The translations under genes and the position numbers were made by a program. A stretch of DNA of 64,000 nucleotides from Acidobacteriota bacterium. Its GTDB lineage: Bacteria > Acidobacteriota > Terriglobia > Terriglobales > Acidobacteriaceae. The notes below the pieces were generated by a model. It saw only the letters and a list, made by a program, of their open reading frames with translations, did no database searches and was not told the origin of the DNA. The stretch spans positions 1 through 64,000 of the forward strand of contig JAJZME010000078.1 of the NCBI GenBank assembly GCA_021803035.1. The letters are read 5' to 3'. Shown piece after piece: positions 1 to 8,416 of the stretch. The stretch's first letter is position 1; each line of letters begins with the position of its first letter.

Positions 1-248
1 ACACGCGAATCCTTCAACTCCGCAAAATACCTCAGGGGTTTCTCCAGAGCCCCATCTCAGCTTGGATACCCCACCTGCATATAGCGATTAAGATGCGTTT
101 GCCCTGCGCTCGCTGCAGCCAGGCCCGGCAGCAACGGCTGATGGGCTCGGGCGAGTACCGGCCCTGGACGTCCGATCTGCGAAAATATAGGTATGTGCCC
201 GGCAGCAGAAGCAGAAAAGTGGAGTTGCCTGGCCGAGTAAACTTCACG

Positions 249-1199
249 ATGCGAAAAGTCGCGCTGATCTACAATCCAGCTTCTGGACAATATTCCACAA
301 AACGGGCGACCGCCATTCAAAAAGCCCTCAATGAGTTTCGCGAGGCTGGCATCGAAGCCGAGGCGTTGGTGAGCGACGGCCCGGGCGGCGCGACGGCGCA
401 TGCGCGGCAGGCTGTGAGCCGGGGTTGCGATGCCGTGATCGCCTGCGGCGGCGATGGCACGGTGCACGAGATTCTGCAGACGCTGGCGGGAACCGAAGTG
501 GCGCTGGGCGTGGTTCCGCTGGGGACCGCAAATGCGCTGGCGGCCGACCTGGGCCTGATTGGACCGCCGGCGAGCGCGGCGCGCAAATTGATCAGCGCGA
601 TCCCAACAAGGGTTCCCGTGGGACGCATCTATTTTCGGGACCGCGACGGCAAAGATGCCTCACGATATTTCCTGGTGGCGGCAGGCATCGGGGCGGACGC
701 GCTGCTGATGTCGCGAATGGACGCCGGCCTGAAACGGCGTTTCGGTTATCTCGTCTACCTGATCGAAGGCTTCCGCATCCTGGCCACCGATCCGTTTCCG
801 CCGTTCGAGGCGGCTTTCACGGTCAATGGCAGCGGCGTGAAGCGCGTGGAGGCGGTGTCGCAGTTGCTGGCGGTGCGGGTGCGGTCGTTCGGAGGGATTC
901 TGCGCGAATTGGCTCCGGGCGCGACGCTGCACAACGGGAATCTGCACCTGGTGGCCTTCAAGACGCGGGACCGCATGCGATGGCTGCAGTTCTTTCTGGC
1001 GGTGATTGCCGGGCGGCATACCTTTTCCCGCGATATCGAACATGTGGACGCACACGCGGCGGAGTGCCGCGCCCAGGACGGCTCGCATTACTCGCATTTT
1101 GTGGAGGCCGACGGCGAGGTGCTGGGTTCGCTGCCGGTCAGGATCGAAGCCGTGCCGGAGGCGCTGACGCTGCTAATTCCGCCGCACGCGCAGCCGTAA
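249..1199 (+). CDS. Diacylglycerol/lipid kinase family protein (YegS/BmrU-like)
   Basis: 316-aa protein of the DAGK catalytic-domain family, which phosphorylates lipid substrates such as diacylglycerol or sphingosine-like lipids with ATP. The N-terminus VALIYNPASGQ and the nucleotide-binding GGDGTVHE, followed by PLGTANALA, are the family's hallmark motifs. The length matches the usual 290-330 aa. The reading frame stays open upstream to base 93, but the ATG at 249 sits just before the conserved RKVALIYNP start of the family, so it is preferred. No strong Shine-Dalgarno is visible. The coaE stub follows on the opposite strand. The exact lipid substrate cannot be told from sequence. Confidence 0.88.
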   Translation: MRKVALIYNPASGQYSTKRATAIQKALNEFREAGIEAEALVSDGPGGATAHARQAVSRGCDAVIACGGDGTVHEILQTLAGTEVALGVVPLGTANALAADLGLIGPPASAARKLISAIPTRVPVGRIYFRDRDGKDASRYFLVAAGIGADALLMSRMDAGLKRRFGYLVYLIEGFRILATDPFPPFEAAFTVNGSGVKRVEAVSQLLAVRVRSFGGILRELAPGATLHNGNLHLVAFKTRDRMRWLQFFLAVIAGRHTFSRDIEHVDAHAAECRAQDGSHYSHFVEADGEVLGSLPVRIEAVPEALTLLIPPHAQP

Positions 1200-1246
1200 C
1201 AGCGCGCGGCCAAAGTCGAAATCTGGAAATTGCAGACCTTCAGCGG

Positions 1247-1336
1247 CTAACCCAAGTTCGTCACGAGTTCGCGCAGGACGGCGGCGACGGTGCTCTTGCC
1301 GCTGCCGAGCCCGCCCGTGAGGCCTACGCGCAGCAT
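1247..1336 (-). pseudogene. coaE: coaE 5' remnant (dephospho-CoA kinase P-loop stub)
   Basis: A 29-codon minus-strand frame beginning at the ATG whose complement is 1334-1336 encodes an N-terminus typical of dephospho-CoA kinase. It contains GLTGGLGSGKST, the Walker A loop at the extreme N-terminus, followed by VAAVLREL, and stops at 1247-1249. Intact CoaE is about 200 aa, and only 47 bp separate this stop from the end of the lipid kinase gene, so the rest of the gene is absent rather than frameshifted. CoaE catalyses the last step of CoA synthesis and is normally essential, so an intact copy should exist elsewhere in the genome. Recognition is by motif only. Confidence 0.7.
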
Positions 1337-1714
1337 GCGATGAGAGGCCTCGAAGGGGATTTTCCGCTGGCTCGGCACAGATCGGATTAGGGTTGAGCGT
1401 TTCCGGTTTTCGTGGAGAAATTTACCAGAATATGGGATTGGCGGAGGCTGAGAATGCCGCTTATGGCGGGAAACGAAATTGTCTGCAAAAAATCGGCGGA
1501 AAAGAAAAATATTTCGGGGGGGTGGGTATGCGGCTAGCCGGTGGTGGAATCCGGCGGGTTGGCAGCCCGCGAAGGCGCGCTTGATTCCGCATTCCGGCGG
1601 TCATGAGCACGTTTTTCATCTCTATTTGCATTATGCGTCATCGGATGGAAATTATCTGCAAATGGGTTGGCCGCTTGCGGACGGAAGATGCTGGTTTTGA
1701 TGAGGCGCCGGGGA
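1337..1714. other. Gene-poor interval with no supported gene
   Basis: The short open frames here (for example 1393-1584 and 1479-1700) have no recognisable domain and no ribosome-binding site. A small GGGGAT/ATCCCC inverted repeat lies at the cupin stop codon, around 1710-1725, and could be a weak hairpin. The interval may be debris from the event that truncated coaE. Confidence 0.4.
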
Positions 1715-2134
1715 TCAATATCCCCTGTTGCGGACGAAGGTTTCGGGAGTGCCGTCTTGCGGGTTCACGAAAATGATGTCTTTGGGATCGCGGCGCGGCG
1801 CATCGATGGCGAGAAAGATAACGGGAGATTCGAGGATGGCAGGCAGGGCGTGGACGGTGCGGCGCTTGAAGGTGAGAAAGTCGCCGGGGCCAAATTCACC
1901 ACTGTTCGCGGCGTCGCCGATCCAGAAGGTGCCTCGGCCAGAGAGCACGTAGAGGTATTCATCGGAGTTGGCGTGGTAGTGCGGCGGGGTTTCGCGGTAG
2001 ACGCGGAAGACACGGCTGCTTGCCGAGGGCTCGTCGGTGAGGTAGGTGTCGAGCAGCAGGGTTTCAGCCGTTGGGGGAAATTCGGCTGCGATCTGGGGAA
2101 TGTGGAAGCGACCTCCGGTTGCCTTCTCAGACAT
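1715..2134 (-). CDS. Small single-domain cupin protein
   Basis: 139-aa single cupin. The first cupin motif is clear at residues about 48-66: PPHYHANSDEYLYVLSGRG, giving the H-x-H-x4-E-x6-G metal-binding pattern. The second half reads GPGDFLTFKRRTVHAL, with a histidine in the expected metal position. The ATG whose complement is 2132-2134 is preceded by GGAGAAGACGA, an acceptable Shine-Dalgarno, while the longer open frame up to 2653 is unsupported. Small cupins bind a metal and may act as isomerases, dioxygenases or sensors; the substrate cannot be inferred. It stands alone between a degraded region and the VWA gene. Confidence 0.75.
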   Translation of the reverse strand: MSEKATGGRFHIPQIAAEFPPTAETLLLDTYLTDEPSASSRVFRVYRETPPHYHANSDEYLYVLSGRGTFWIGDAANSGEFGPGDFLTFKRRTVHALPAILESPVIFLAIDAPRRDPKDIIFVNPQDGTPETFVRNRGY

Positions 2135-2379
2135 TCGTCTTCTCCGTTTCTCCGGTGGGATGAGGTAACGTTGCGCGGAGCGCCGGAAGAGTGCGCTTCC
2201 GGCCTTACTTCTTAAAGCTATCATCGGGATGAGAACGGGGAATGGCGCACGCGATTGTTGGGGCAGCGCTCGTTTACCCGGGATTTGGGGTTGCGTTCTT
2301 CCGCGTTGCATGTTCACGATGCGCCGCGCAAGCGCTTCTTCCAGCACAAATGGAAAGGGCACAAAGGCTTCACGGCGCA

Positions 2380-2577
2380 CTACAACTGCGATCGGCTCAT
2401 CTCGTTCGAGTTGGAGACGGCAACCTTGTGCGCATCGAGAACCTGCGGCGGAACCGGTGCGGTGCCGCAGCCGGGCTGCTGGGCGGAGAGCGCCGGAACG
2501 AGGACCAGAAGGCAGAACAATCCAACACACAAGGTCCTGCGAACCTCGGAGTACCTCGTACCCCTCCAGCCGCTCAT
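2380..2577 (-). CDS. Short secreted-protein stub, possibly truncated
   Basis: 65-aa frame with a plausible signal peptide (LCVGLFCLLVLVPALSA followed by QQ) and only about 35 mature residues, including VPPQVLDAHKVAVSNSN. The mature part reads like the beginning of a longer secreted protein that then meets a stop. No good ribosome-binding site is visible, and I do not recognise a family with confidence. It could be the remains of a gene whose 3' part was lost in the 2135-2380 gap, or chance coding. Confidence 0.3.
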   Translation of the reverse strand: MSGWRGTRYSEVRRTLCVGLFCLLVLVPALSAQQPGCGTAPVPPQVLDAHKVAVSNSNEMSRSQL

Positions 2578-2699
2578 AGCGCAACAGCACAGCTATGGGT
2601 TGCAGGCTGCAGGGTTCGGCGGCGGGAATGACACAGCGATACCGGAGTTTCACCGTGTGCGGCCAACGTCGGAGGAAGGACGAAGCGAGATCCGGGCAG

Positions 2700-3947
2700 C
2701 TATTTGGCGCCGCTGCCCGGGGCGAAGTAGCCTTCCGGCGTATTCACCGTAAGCCCCTTCTTGTCGACCTTCAGATCGATGGTGTGGAAGATGCCGTCGT
2801 CTTTCAACTGATCAGGCGCATAGGTCAGCAGGTACTGATCTTGCAGGTCGCTGGCAATCTGGCTATAAATTTTGGCAAGCTCTGTGTCCCGTCCGGCAGC
2901 AAAGGCCAGCCCGCCGGTGCGCGTAGCAATCTGACCGAGGTTTCTTCTGCCGTCAATGGGGGCCGCAGGCATCCGTCCGCGCGGGCCGTTGCCGCCGCCA
3001 GGGTAGCCGCCGCCAGGATAGCGGCCGGGATAGCCACCGCCGGGATAGCCGCCGCCGGGATAGCCGCCGCCGGGATAGCCGCCGCCAGGGAAAGGACCTC
3101 CCATCACAGGGCCCTGCCCGCGGTTGCCCAAGATGTTGCGCCTGGAGAAGCGCTCATCGCCCCGAAAGTAGATGGTGTAGACCACCGTGTGGGTCCGCTC
3201 CGCGGCATCGACTGCCTCGTTGAAGGTCTCCTTGCTGCCGTTATCCAATCCGTTGGAGAAGATCACCAGCACCTTGCGGCCGTGTTTGGATTTCATCATG
3301 TCGTCTGAAGCGAGATAGATGGCGTCGTAAAGGCGGGGGCTGCTCCTGCGCATCCGGCTGGGTCCGCCGATTCCGTTGTCGCCGTCGTTGGTTTCCGGAC
3401 CCTCGACGTTTGCCGCCGCCGAGGTCGGCCCCATCTCCTGCAGATTCGACTGCAACTTATTGCGCGAGCCGGTAAAGCCCTGAAGCAGCTCAACTTCGCT
3501 GTCGAAGTGAATCAGAAACATCTGGTTGCCCGAGGTTGCACTGGCGGGATCGGCGGGCAGCATCAGATCGACAAACTTCTCGGCGGCCGCGCGCTCTGCA
3601 TCCATGGCCCTGGCCATGCCGCCGCTGGTGTCGACGAGCAGGCCAATCTGCACCGGCATGTTGCCGGCGAGAGTCAGGCTCTTGATGACCTGGGGGTGGC
3701 CGTTATCGGTGAGCGTGAAGTTGCTGGCGGTCAAATTGGTCACCGGCGCCCCACGCCTGTCACGGACGATCACCGGCAAAATGACGTCTTTGGTGAGCGA
3801 TTTCGAGGCTGTGGCGGGCTTTTTGGCCAGGACGGGCTTTTCGGCCGACGAGTTCTGCGCCACGCACACCGCGCCCAGGCAGGACACGGCTGCCGCAGCC
3901 AGGAAAAGAAGACGAGAGGATTTGCTTTGCATAGGCTTCGACGGCAT
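2700..3947 (-). CDS. Secreted VWA-domain protein (acidobacterial VWFA-related type)
   Basis: 415-aa secreted protein. A hydrophobic signal segment (residues about 12-30, ending near VCVAQ) precedes a conserved lead-in (DVILPVIVRDRRGAPVTNLT) and a von Willebrand A domain whose metal site reads LLVDTSGGMA, a variant of DxSxS. The layout matches the family described as VWFA-related Acidobacterial domain. After the VWA domain comes a Gly/Pro/Tyr low-complexity linker (repeats of PGGGY), then a conserved C-terminus (TGGLAFAAGRDTELAKIYSQ; DQYLLTYAP). Several in-frame ATGs exist (3959, 3947, 3932); 3947 has a nearby GGAAG. It is divergent from the cca gene. The role is probably extracellular adhesion or protein interaction; no enzyme activity is expected. 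Confidence 0.82.
   Translation of the reverse strand: MPSKPMQSKSSRLLFLAAAAVSCLGAVCVAQNSSAEKPVLAKKPATASKSLTKDVILPVIVRDRRGAPVTNLTASNFTLTDNGHPQVIKSLTLAGNMPVQIGLLVDTSGGMARAMDAERAAAEKFVDLMLPADPASATSGNQMFLIHFDSEVELLQGFTGSRNKLQSNLQEMGPTSAAANVEGPETNDGDNGIGGPSRMRRSSPRLYDAIYLASDDMMKSKHGRKVLVIFSNGLDNGSKETFNEAVDAAERTHTVVYTIYFRGDERFSRRNILGNRGQGPVMGGPFPGGGYPGGGYPGGGYPGGGYPGRYPGGGYPGGGNGPRGRMPAAPIDGRRNLGQIATRTGGLAFAAGRDTELAKIYSQIASDLQDQYLLTYAPDQLKDDGIFHTIDLKVDKKGLTVNTPEGYFAPGSGAK
2992..3090 (-). repeat. 15-bp tandem minisatellite coding for PGGGY repeats
   Basis: Inside the VWA gene a 15-bp unit (gatagccgccgccgg on the + strand, with small variants) is repeated about six times in tandem. It encodes PGGGYPGGGY-type linker sequence, with one interrupted unit (PGRY). 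Because the unit is a multiple of three, copy-number change would alter linker length without breaking the frame. Confidence 0.9.
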
Positions 3948-4106
3948 ACACTTCCGCATTTTTAGACGTGACAGTGTGCCGAAAGTTGACGCGCGCGGAG
4001 CGACTGCGGAGAATCCCGCCGGGCGGCGCCGATTCCAGCGGATGGCTGACCCGGCGGTTACCCCGCTGAGCGGGTTGGGTCCGATTGGGCGAGAATGGAG
4101 GCAGCC

Positions 4107-5459
4107 ATGCAAACGGTGTCGCGCCAATTCGAAGAAGCTTTGCGGATTGTGGGAGTTCTGCGCCGGGCCGGGTATGAAGCGTACTTTGCCGGAGGGTGCG
4201 TGCGCGACCTGGTGCTGGGCCGCGAGCCAGCCGATTACGACGTGGCCACCAGCGCCACGCCGGATGTCGTGCTGGGGCTGTTTGAGCGCACCTTCGCCGT
4301 GGGCGCGCACTTCGGGGTGGTGCTGGTGGCGGCTGAGGACGCGGGCTTGGTGACCGAAGTGGCCACCTTCCGCTCGGATGGAGCCTACTCGGACGGACGG
4401 CATCCGGATGTGGTGCAGTACACGGCGAGCGCCGCAGCGGACGTGCGGCGGCGCGACTTCACCATCAACGGGCTGTTGCTCGATCCGCTGCGCGAAATGG
4501 CCCCTCCACGCGAGGCGGTTATCGATCATGTGGGTGGGCTAGCGGACCTCGACGCCGGGGTGGTGCGGGCCATCGGGCGGGCGGAGCTGCGCTTCGAGGA
4601 AGACCGGCTGCGGATGCTGCGCGCGGTGCGCTTTGCCGCGCGCTTCAACTTCCAGATCGAGCCGGAGACACTGGCGGCGATCCGCCAGTTTGCATGCCGC
4701 ATTCACGCCGTGAGCAGGGAGCGCATACGCGAGGAGCTGACCAAGATGCTGACCGAGGGACGCGCCCGGCGGGCCTTCGAGCTGCTGGATGCAACCGGGC
4801 TGCTGGCCCAGGTTCTGCCCGAGGTGGAGCGCATGAAGGGCGTGGAACAACCGCCGCAGTTCCACCCGGAAGGCGACGTGTGGGTGCATACGCTGATGCT
4901 GCTGGAGCAACTGGAGCCGGGCTGCCCGATGACGCTGGCCTGGGGCGCGCTGCTGCACGATGTGGGCAAGCCTGCCACCTTCCGGCGGGCGCTGGACCGG
5001 ATCCGCTTCAACGGGCATGTGGAGGTGGGCATGGCCGTGGCGGCGGAGATCGGCCGGCGGCTGCGCTTCTCGAACGACGAAACGCGGCAGATTCTGGCGC
5101 TGATCGAAAACCACATGCGCTTTATGCACGCCGCGCAGATGAAGGCCTCGACGCTGAAGCGGTTTTTCCGGCTGGAGGGCTTTGAGGAGCACCTGGCGCT
5201 ACACCGCATGGACTGCCTGGCCGCGAGCGGCAACCTGGAACACTGGGAGTATGTGCGCCAGCGCTGGCAAGAGACGCCGGAAGAGGATGTAAGGCCGCCT
5301 AAGCTTATTACGGGAAGGGAGTTAATTGCGGCCGGCTATGAACCGGGAGCGCGCTTCCGGGAGATGCTTCAGGCCGTCGAGGATGCTCAACTGGAGGGAG
5401 CGATCGGGACGGCCGAAGAGGCGCTCGAACTGGTGCGAAGCCGCTTTCCGCTGCATTGA
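4107..5459 (+). CDS. cca: CCA-adding enzyme / tRNA nucleotidyltransferase with HD domain
   Basis: About 450-aa class II CCA-adding enzyme, which builds or repairs the 3' CCA of tRNAs. The nucleotidyltransferase head shows FAGGCVRDLVLGR and the catalytic DYDVAT pair of aspartates, then RRDFTINGL and the RFEEDRLRMLRAVRFAARF neck motif. A C-terminal HD phosphohydrolase domain is present (WVHTLMLLEQ; LLHDVGKP; NGHVEVG), as in bacterial multifunctional CCA enzymes. Two ATGs compete. 4107 is preferred because the GGAGG at 4097-4101 lies 5 nt upstream of it; 4095 would add MEAA. It is divergent from the VWA gene. Specificity for CCA as opposed to poly(A) is inferred from the HD domain. Confidence 0.9.
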   Translation: MQTVSRQFEEALRIVGVLRRAGYEAYFAGGCVRDLVLGREPADYDVATSATPDVVLGLFERTFAVGAHFGVVLVAAEDAGLVTEVATFRSDGAYSDGRHPDVVQYTASAAADVRRRDFTINGLLLDPLREMAPPREAVIDHVGGLADLDAGVVRAIGRAELRFEEDRLRMLRAVRFAARFNFQIEPETLAAIRQFACRIHAVSRERIREELTKMLTEGRARRAFELLDATGLLAQVLPEVERMKGVEQPPQFHPEGDVWVHTLMLLEQLEPGCPMTLAWGALLHDVGKPATFRRALDRIRFNGHVEVGMAVAAEIGRRLRFSNDETRQILALIENHMRFMHAAQMKASTLKRFFRLEGFEEHLALHRMDCLAASGNLEHWEYVRQRWQETPEEDVRPPKLITGRELIAAGYEPGARFREMLQAVEDAQLEGAIGTAEEALELVRSRFPLH

Positions 5460-5581
5460 CCATCTGGATGTGACCGGGCGCACTGTCAGGTGTGATGGCG
5501 GATGCGATAAAAGACCTGTGCCGTTCCTGGCCGTAGGCGGGATTTGAGCGCATATCGTTCCCCATAGAAAGCGAGAACAGA

Positions 5582-7558
5582 GTGACGACAACGGCCTCCA
5601 GAGGCACCACTCTTGTTGACTTCCAAACCCGCTGGCCGGAGTTGGAGCTGCCCGAAGCCGTGCACGAGGTCCTGAGCGCTGCGCCCAAGGTGCAAACGCC
5701 GGAGACCCGGCTGGAATTGCTCGACTGGGCGCTGGGAAGGCCGTCTGGAGCGACGAATTGGCTGCTGGGCAATCGCGACGACCACGGCGAGCATGAGGTG
5801 ATCTTTCAGACGCCGGGCGTGGGGCGGATCATGGAGGCGGTGATCACCAAGGCGCGGAACGGGTTGGCCATCAACTTTCCCGACCCGGCGATGCGGCGGC
5901 GCGATCCGGATGCCATGGTGATCGGCGACAGACTGCCGACCGACAAGCTCACTTACGAACAACGCTTTGGCGAGGGATTTGAGAAGACGCGGCAGCAAAC
6001 GCTGGACTGGTTGAAGAACCAGGAACTGGTAGCGATGCCGTTTTACGCGGGAACCGACACGCTGGGGTACGGCAGCCTGCTGATTGTGCCCCTGCAGGCG
6101 GCGTTTTTTGCTGCGGCGCTGGCCGACCTGCAAGGCATGATCCCGCGCAGCCGCGTTCCGGAGGGGTTCAGCATCACGGGCGGCGTACTGTTTGTGGCTC
6201 CGCCATTCCGGCATACACACTTTGGAGGACGGCAGGTCGTGGTGCACGAGCGCCTGGGAACGCACCAGGAGGTGTGGGCGTACAACCTCTATCCGGGACC
6301 GAGCGCAAAAAAGGGCGTCTACTCCATGCTGCTGGACAAGGGCGAGCGCGAGGGCTGGACCACCAACCATTGCGCGGCCGTGGCCGTGGTTACGCCGTAT
6401 GAGAACCAGCTGATCCTGATGCACGAAGGCGCCAGCGGCGGCGGCAAGAGCGAGATGACCGAGCACATCCACCGCATGGAGGATGGGCGGCTGCTGATCG
6501 GGCGCAATGTGGTGACGCAGGAAGAGCGAACGCTGAATCTTCCCGAGGCCTGCCACCTGCGGCCCATCGCCGACGACATGGCCTGCGCGCACCCCAGCTA
6601 CCAAGGAAACTACAAGCGGCTGATGGTGGCCGATGCGGAGAATGGGTGGTTTGTGCGCGTGGACCATATTCATGCTTACGGCACGGCGCCGAATCTGGAG
6701 CGGCTGTGCATCGAGCCGCCAGAGCCGCTGATCTTCCTGAACCACTACACCGTGCCCGGCGGCACCTGCCTGACATGGGAACACGTGGAAGATGCGCCGG
6801 GAAAGCTGTGTCCCAATCCGCGCGTTATTTTGCCACGGCGGCTGCTGGAAGATGTTCTGGATGGGCCGCAGCGCGTGGATGTGCGCAGCTTTGGCGTGCG
6901 CTGCCCGCCGACGCATCGCGAAAGCCAGCTCTACGGCATCCTGGGCATGCTGCACGTGCTGAGCCCGGCGCTGGCATGGTTGTGGCGGCTGGTGGCTCCG
7001 CGCGGGCACGCCAATCCCAGCATCCAGACGCAAAAGAGCAAGGAGATGCAGTCGGAGGGCGTGGGATCGTATTGGGCGTTCGCCACGGGACGGCGCGTGG
7101 ACCAGGCCAACCTGCTGCTGCGCCAGATGGTGGAGACGCCGGATACGCGCTACGTGCTGCTGCCCAACCAGCACATCGGGGCGTGGAAGGTGGGATTCAT
7201 GGGCGAGTGGCTGGCGCGCGAGTACCTGGCCCGGCGCGGCAGCGCGCGCTTTGCCCGCGAGCAGGTGACCGAAGCGCTGTGCCCCTTGCTTGGCTATATT
7301 CCCAACCAGTTGCGCATCGAAGGATCGATGCTGCCCCGGGTTTTCCTGCAAGTCGAGGAACAGATCCAGGGAGGCATAGATGTGTACGAGGAAGGCGCAC
7401 GGCAGTGGCGCGAGTTCTTCGCACGCGAACTGAAGGCGTTTCTGGTGCCTGAGCTTGATCCGCTGGGAAGGCGGATCATTGAGGCATGTCTGGATGACGC
7501 GCACCAGGAAGACTATCGCCGCCTGATTCCGCACCCCATGTTCCGCGACGACGCGTGA
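5582..7558 (+). CDS. DUF4914-like protein with PEPCK-like P-loop
   Basis: 658-aa cytoplasmic protein with a GTG start and no signal peptide or membrane segment. At residues about 281-290 it carries EGASGGGKSEM, a glycine-rich phosphate-binding loop of the kind seen in PEP carboxykinase-like ATP-binding folds. Conserved-looking blocks around it include GVLFVAPPFRHTHFGG, HCAAVAVVTPYENQ, RPIADDMACAHPSYQGNY and FLNHYTVPGGTC. The overall size and this motif order match my recollection of the uncharacterised DUF4914 family, which I could not check. It stands alone between cca and the response regulator. A nucleotide-dependent carboxykinase or kinase activity is plausible but unproven. Confidence 0.6.
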   Translation: MTTTASRGTTLVDFQTRWPELELPEAVHEVLSAAPKVQTPETRLELLDWALGRPSGATNWLLGNRDDHGEHEVIFQTPGVGRIMEAVITKARNGLAINFPDPAMRRRDPDAMVIGDRLPTDKLTYEQRFGEGFEKTRQQTLDWLKNQELVAMPFYAGTDTLGYGSLLIVPLQAAFFAAALADLQGMIPRSRVPEGFSITGGVLFVAPPFRHTHFGGRQVVVHERLGTHQEVWAYNLYPGPSAKKGVYSMLLDKGEREGWTTNHCAAVAVVTPYENQLILMHEGASGGGKSEMTEHIHRMEDGRLLIGRNVVTQEERTLNLPEACHLRPIADDMACAHPSYQGNYKRLMVADAENGWFVRVDHIHAYGTAPNLERLCIEPPEPLIFLNHYTVPGGTCLTWEHVEDAPGKLCPNPRVILPRRLLEDVLDGPQRVDVRSFGVRCPPTHRESQLYGILGMLHVLSPALAWLWRLVAPRGHANPSIQTQKSKEMQSEGVGSYWAFATGRRVDQANLLLRQMVETPDTRYVLLPNQHIGAWKVGFMGEWLAREYLARRGSARFAREQVTEALCPLLGYIPNQLRIEGSMLPRVFLQVEEQIQGGIDVYEEGARQWREFFARELKAFLVPELDPLGRRIIEACLDDAHQEDYRRLIPHPMFRDDA

Positions 7559-7647
7559 GAATCGCCATGGCAAGCTGACCGGTACAGGCGGAACTTGCCA
7601 GTGATGCCAGCCGTGCAGTATGACGGAAGGGGGCTCAGGGTGAATCC

Positions 7648-8349
7648 ATGCGCGTACTTGTGGTGGAAGACGAGGAAAGGCTGGCGCAGAATATCGCCAC
7701 CATTCTGCGTGATAATGCCTTGTGCGCCGTGGACATTGCGCCCGATGGCGAAGAGGGGCTGTTTCTGGCCCGATCGAATCCCTATGACCTGCTGGTTCTG
7801 GACCTGATGCTGCCCAAGCTGACCGGCCTGCAGGTGCTCAAAAGCTACCGGGCCAGCGGAAAGAACTCTCCGGTGCTCATTCTGACCGCGCGGGATGAAA
7901 AGGAGATCGTGGTCAGGCTGCTGAATGCCGGAGCGGACGATTACCTGACCAAACCCTTCGACCTGGGAGAATTCGTTGCCCGCTGCAAGGCGCTGATGCG
8001 GCGCGGCAAAGGCGAGCCTTCCCCGGTTATCCAGGTGGGACCGCTGGAGATCAACACCAGCACCCGCCGCGTGCAGGTGAATGGCACGCGCATCGTACTC
8101 ACCGCGATGGAACATCGTGTGCTGGAGTATCTGGCGCTGCGGCGCGGGGCGCTGGTTTCCAAGATGGAGTTGCTGGAACACCTCTACGACTACAACTGGG
8201 AAAAGTTCGGCAACGTGATCGAGGTGTACATTTCCGGGCTGCGCCGCAAGATCGAGAGCGTGGCCGGAGAAAAGCTGATCCAGACGGTGCGGGGTCTTGG
8301 CTACGCGCTTCGCCTGGAGGACGAGCCTGTCACGAAGGATCGCGACTGA
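7648..8349 (+). CDS. OmpR/QseB-family response regulator
   Basis: 233-aa DNA-binding response regulator. The receiver domain has the acidic pocket (VVEDEE), the phosphoacceptor D52 in LLVLDLMLPK, the switch Thr in LILTARD and Lys in YLTKPFD. The C-terminal winged helix shows LTAMEHRVLEYLALRRG and the end motif VEVYISGLRRKI...TVRGLGYALRLE, as in OmpR/PhoB. No kinase gene follows it; the next gene is convergent. The nearest unpaired kinase is at 13689, and its type fits this regulator. AGGGTG lies 6 nt before the ATG. A TGGCAAG/CTTGCCA inverted repeat at 7568-7600 lies upstream and could be a terminator or an operator. Confidence 0.9.
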   Translation: MRVLVVEDEERLAQNIATILRDNALCAVDIAPDGEEGLFLARSNPYDLLVLDLMLPKLTGLQVLKSYRASGKNSPVLILTARDEKEIVVRLLNAGADDYLTKPFDLGEFVARCKALMRRGKGEPSPVIQVGPLEINTSTRRVQVNGTRIVLTAMEHRVLEYLALRRGALVSKMELLEHLYDYNWEKFGNVIEVYISGLRRKIESVAGEKLIQTVRGLGYALRLEDEPVTKDRD

Positions 8350-8416
8350 GAAGAGCCGCGCAGGCGAAGTTCCCCGCTCCGCCGGTCCTTGCTCTTATTG
8401 ATCTTCAAGTCTGGTG

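Noticed and set aside
2992-3090. A CRISPR array
   Set aside because: The repeats are contiguous 15-bp coding units without spacers and lie inside a gene; no cas genes are in the window.
5486-7573. A 695-aa minus-strand open frame opposite the DUF4914-like gene
   Set aside because: Composition is Arg/His/Gln-rich with no domain, typical of antisense frames in high-GC DNA; the opposite strand has clear motifs.
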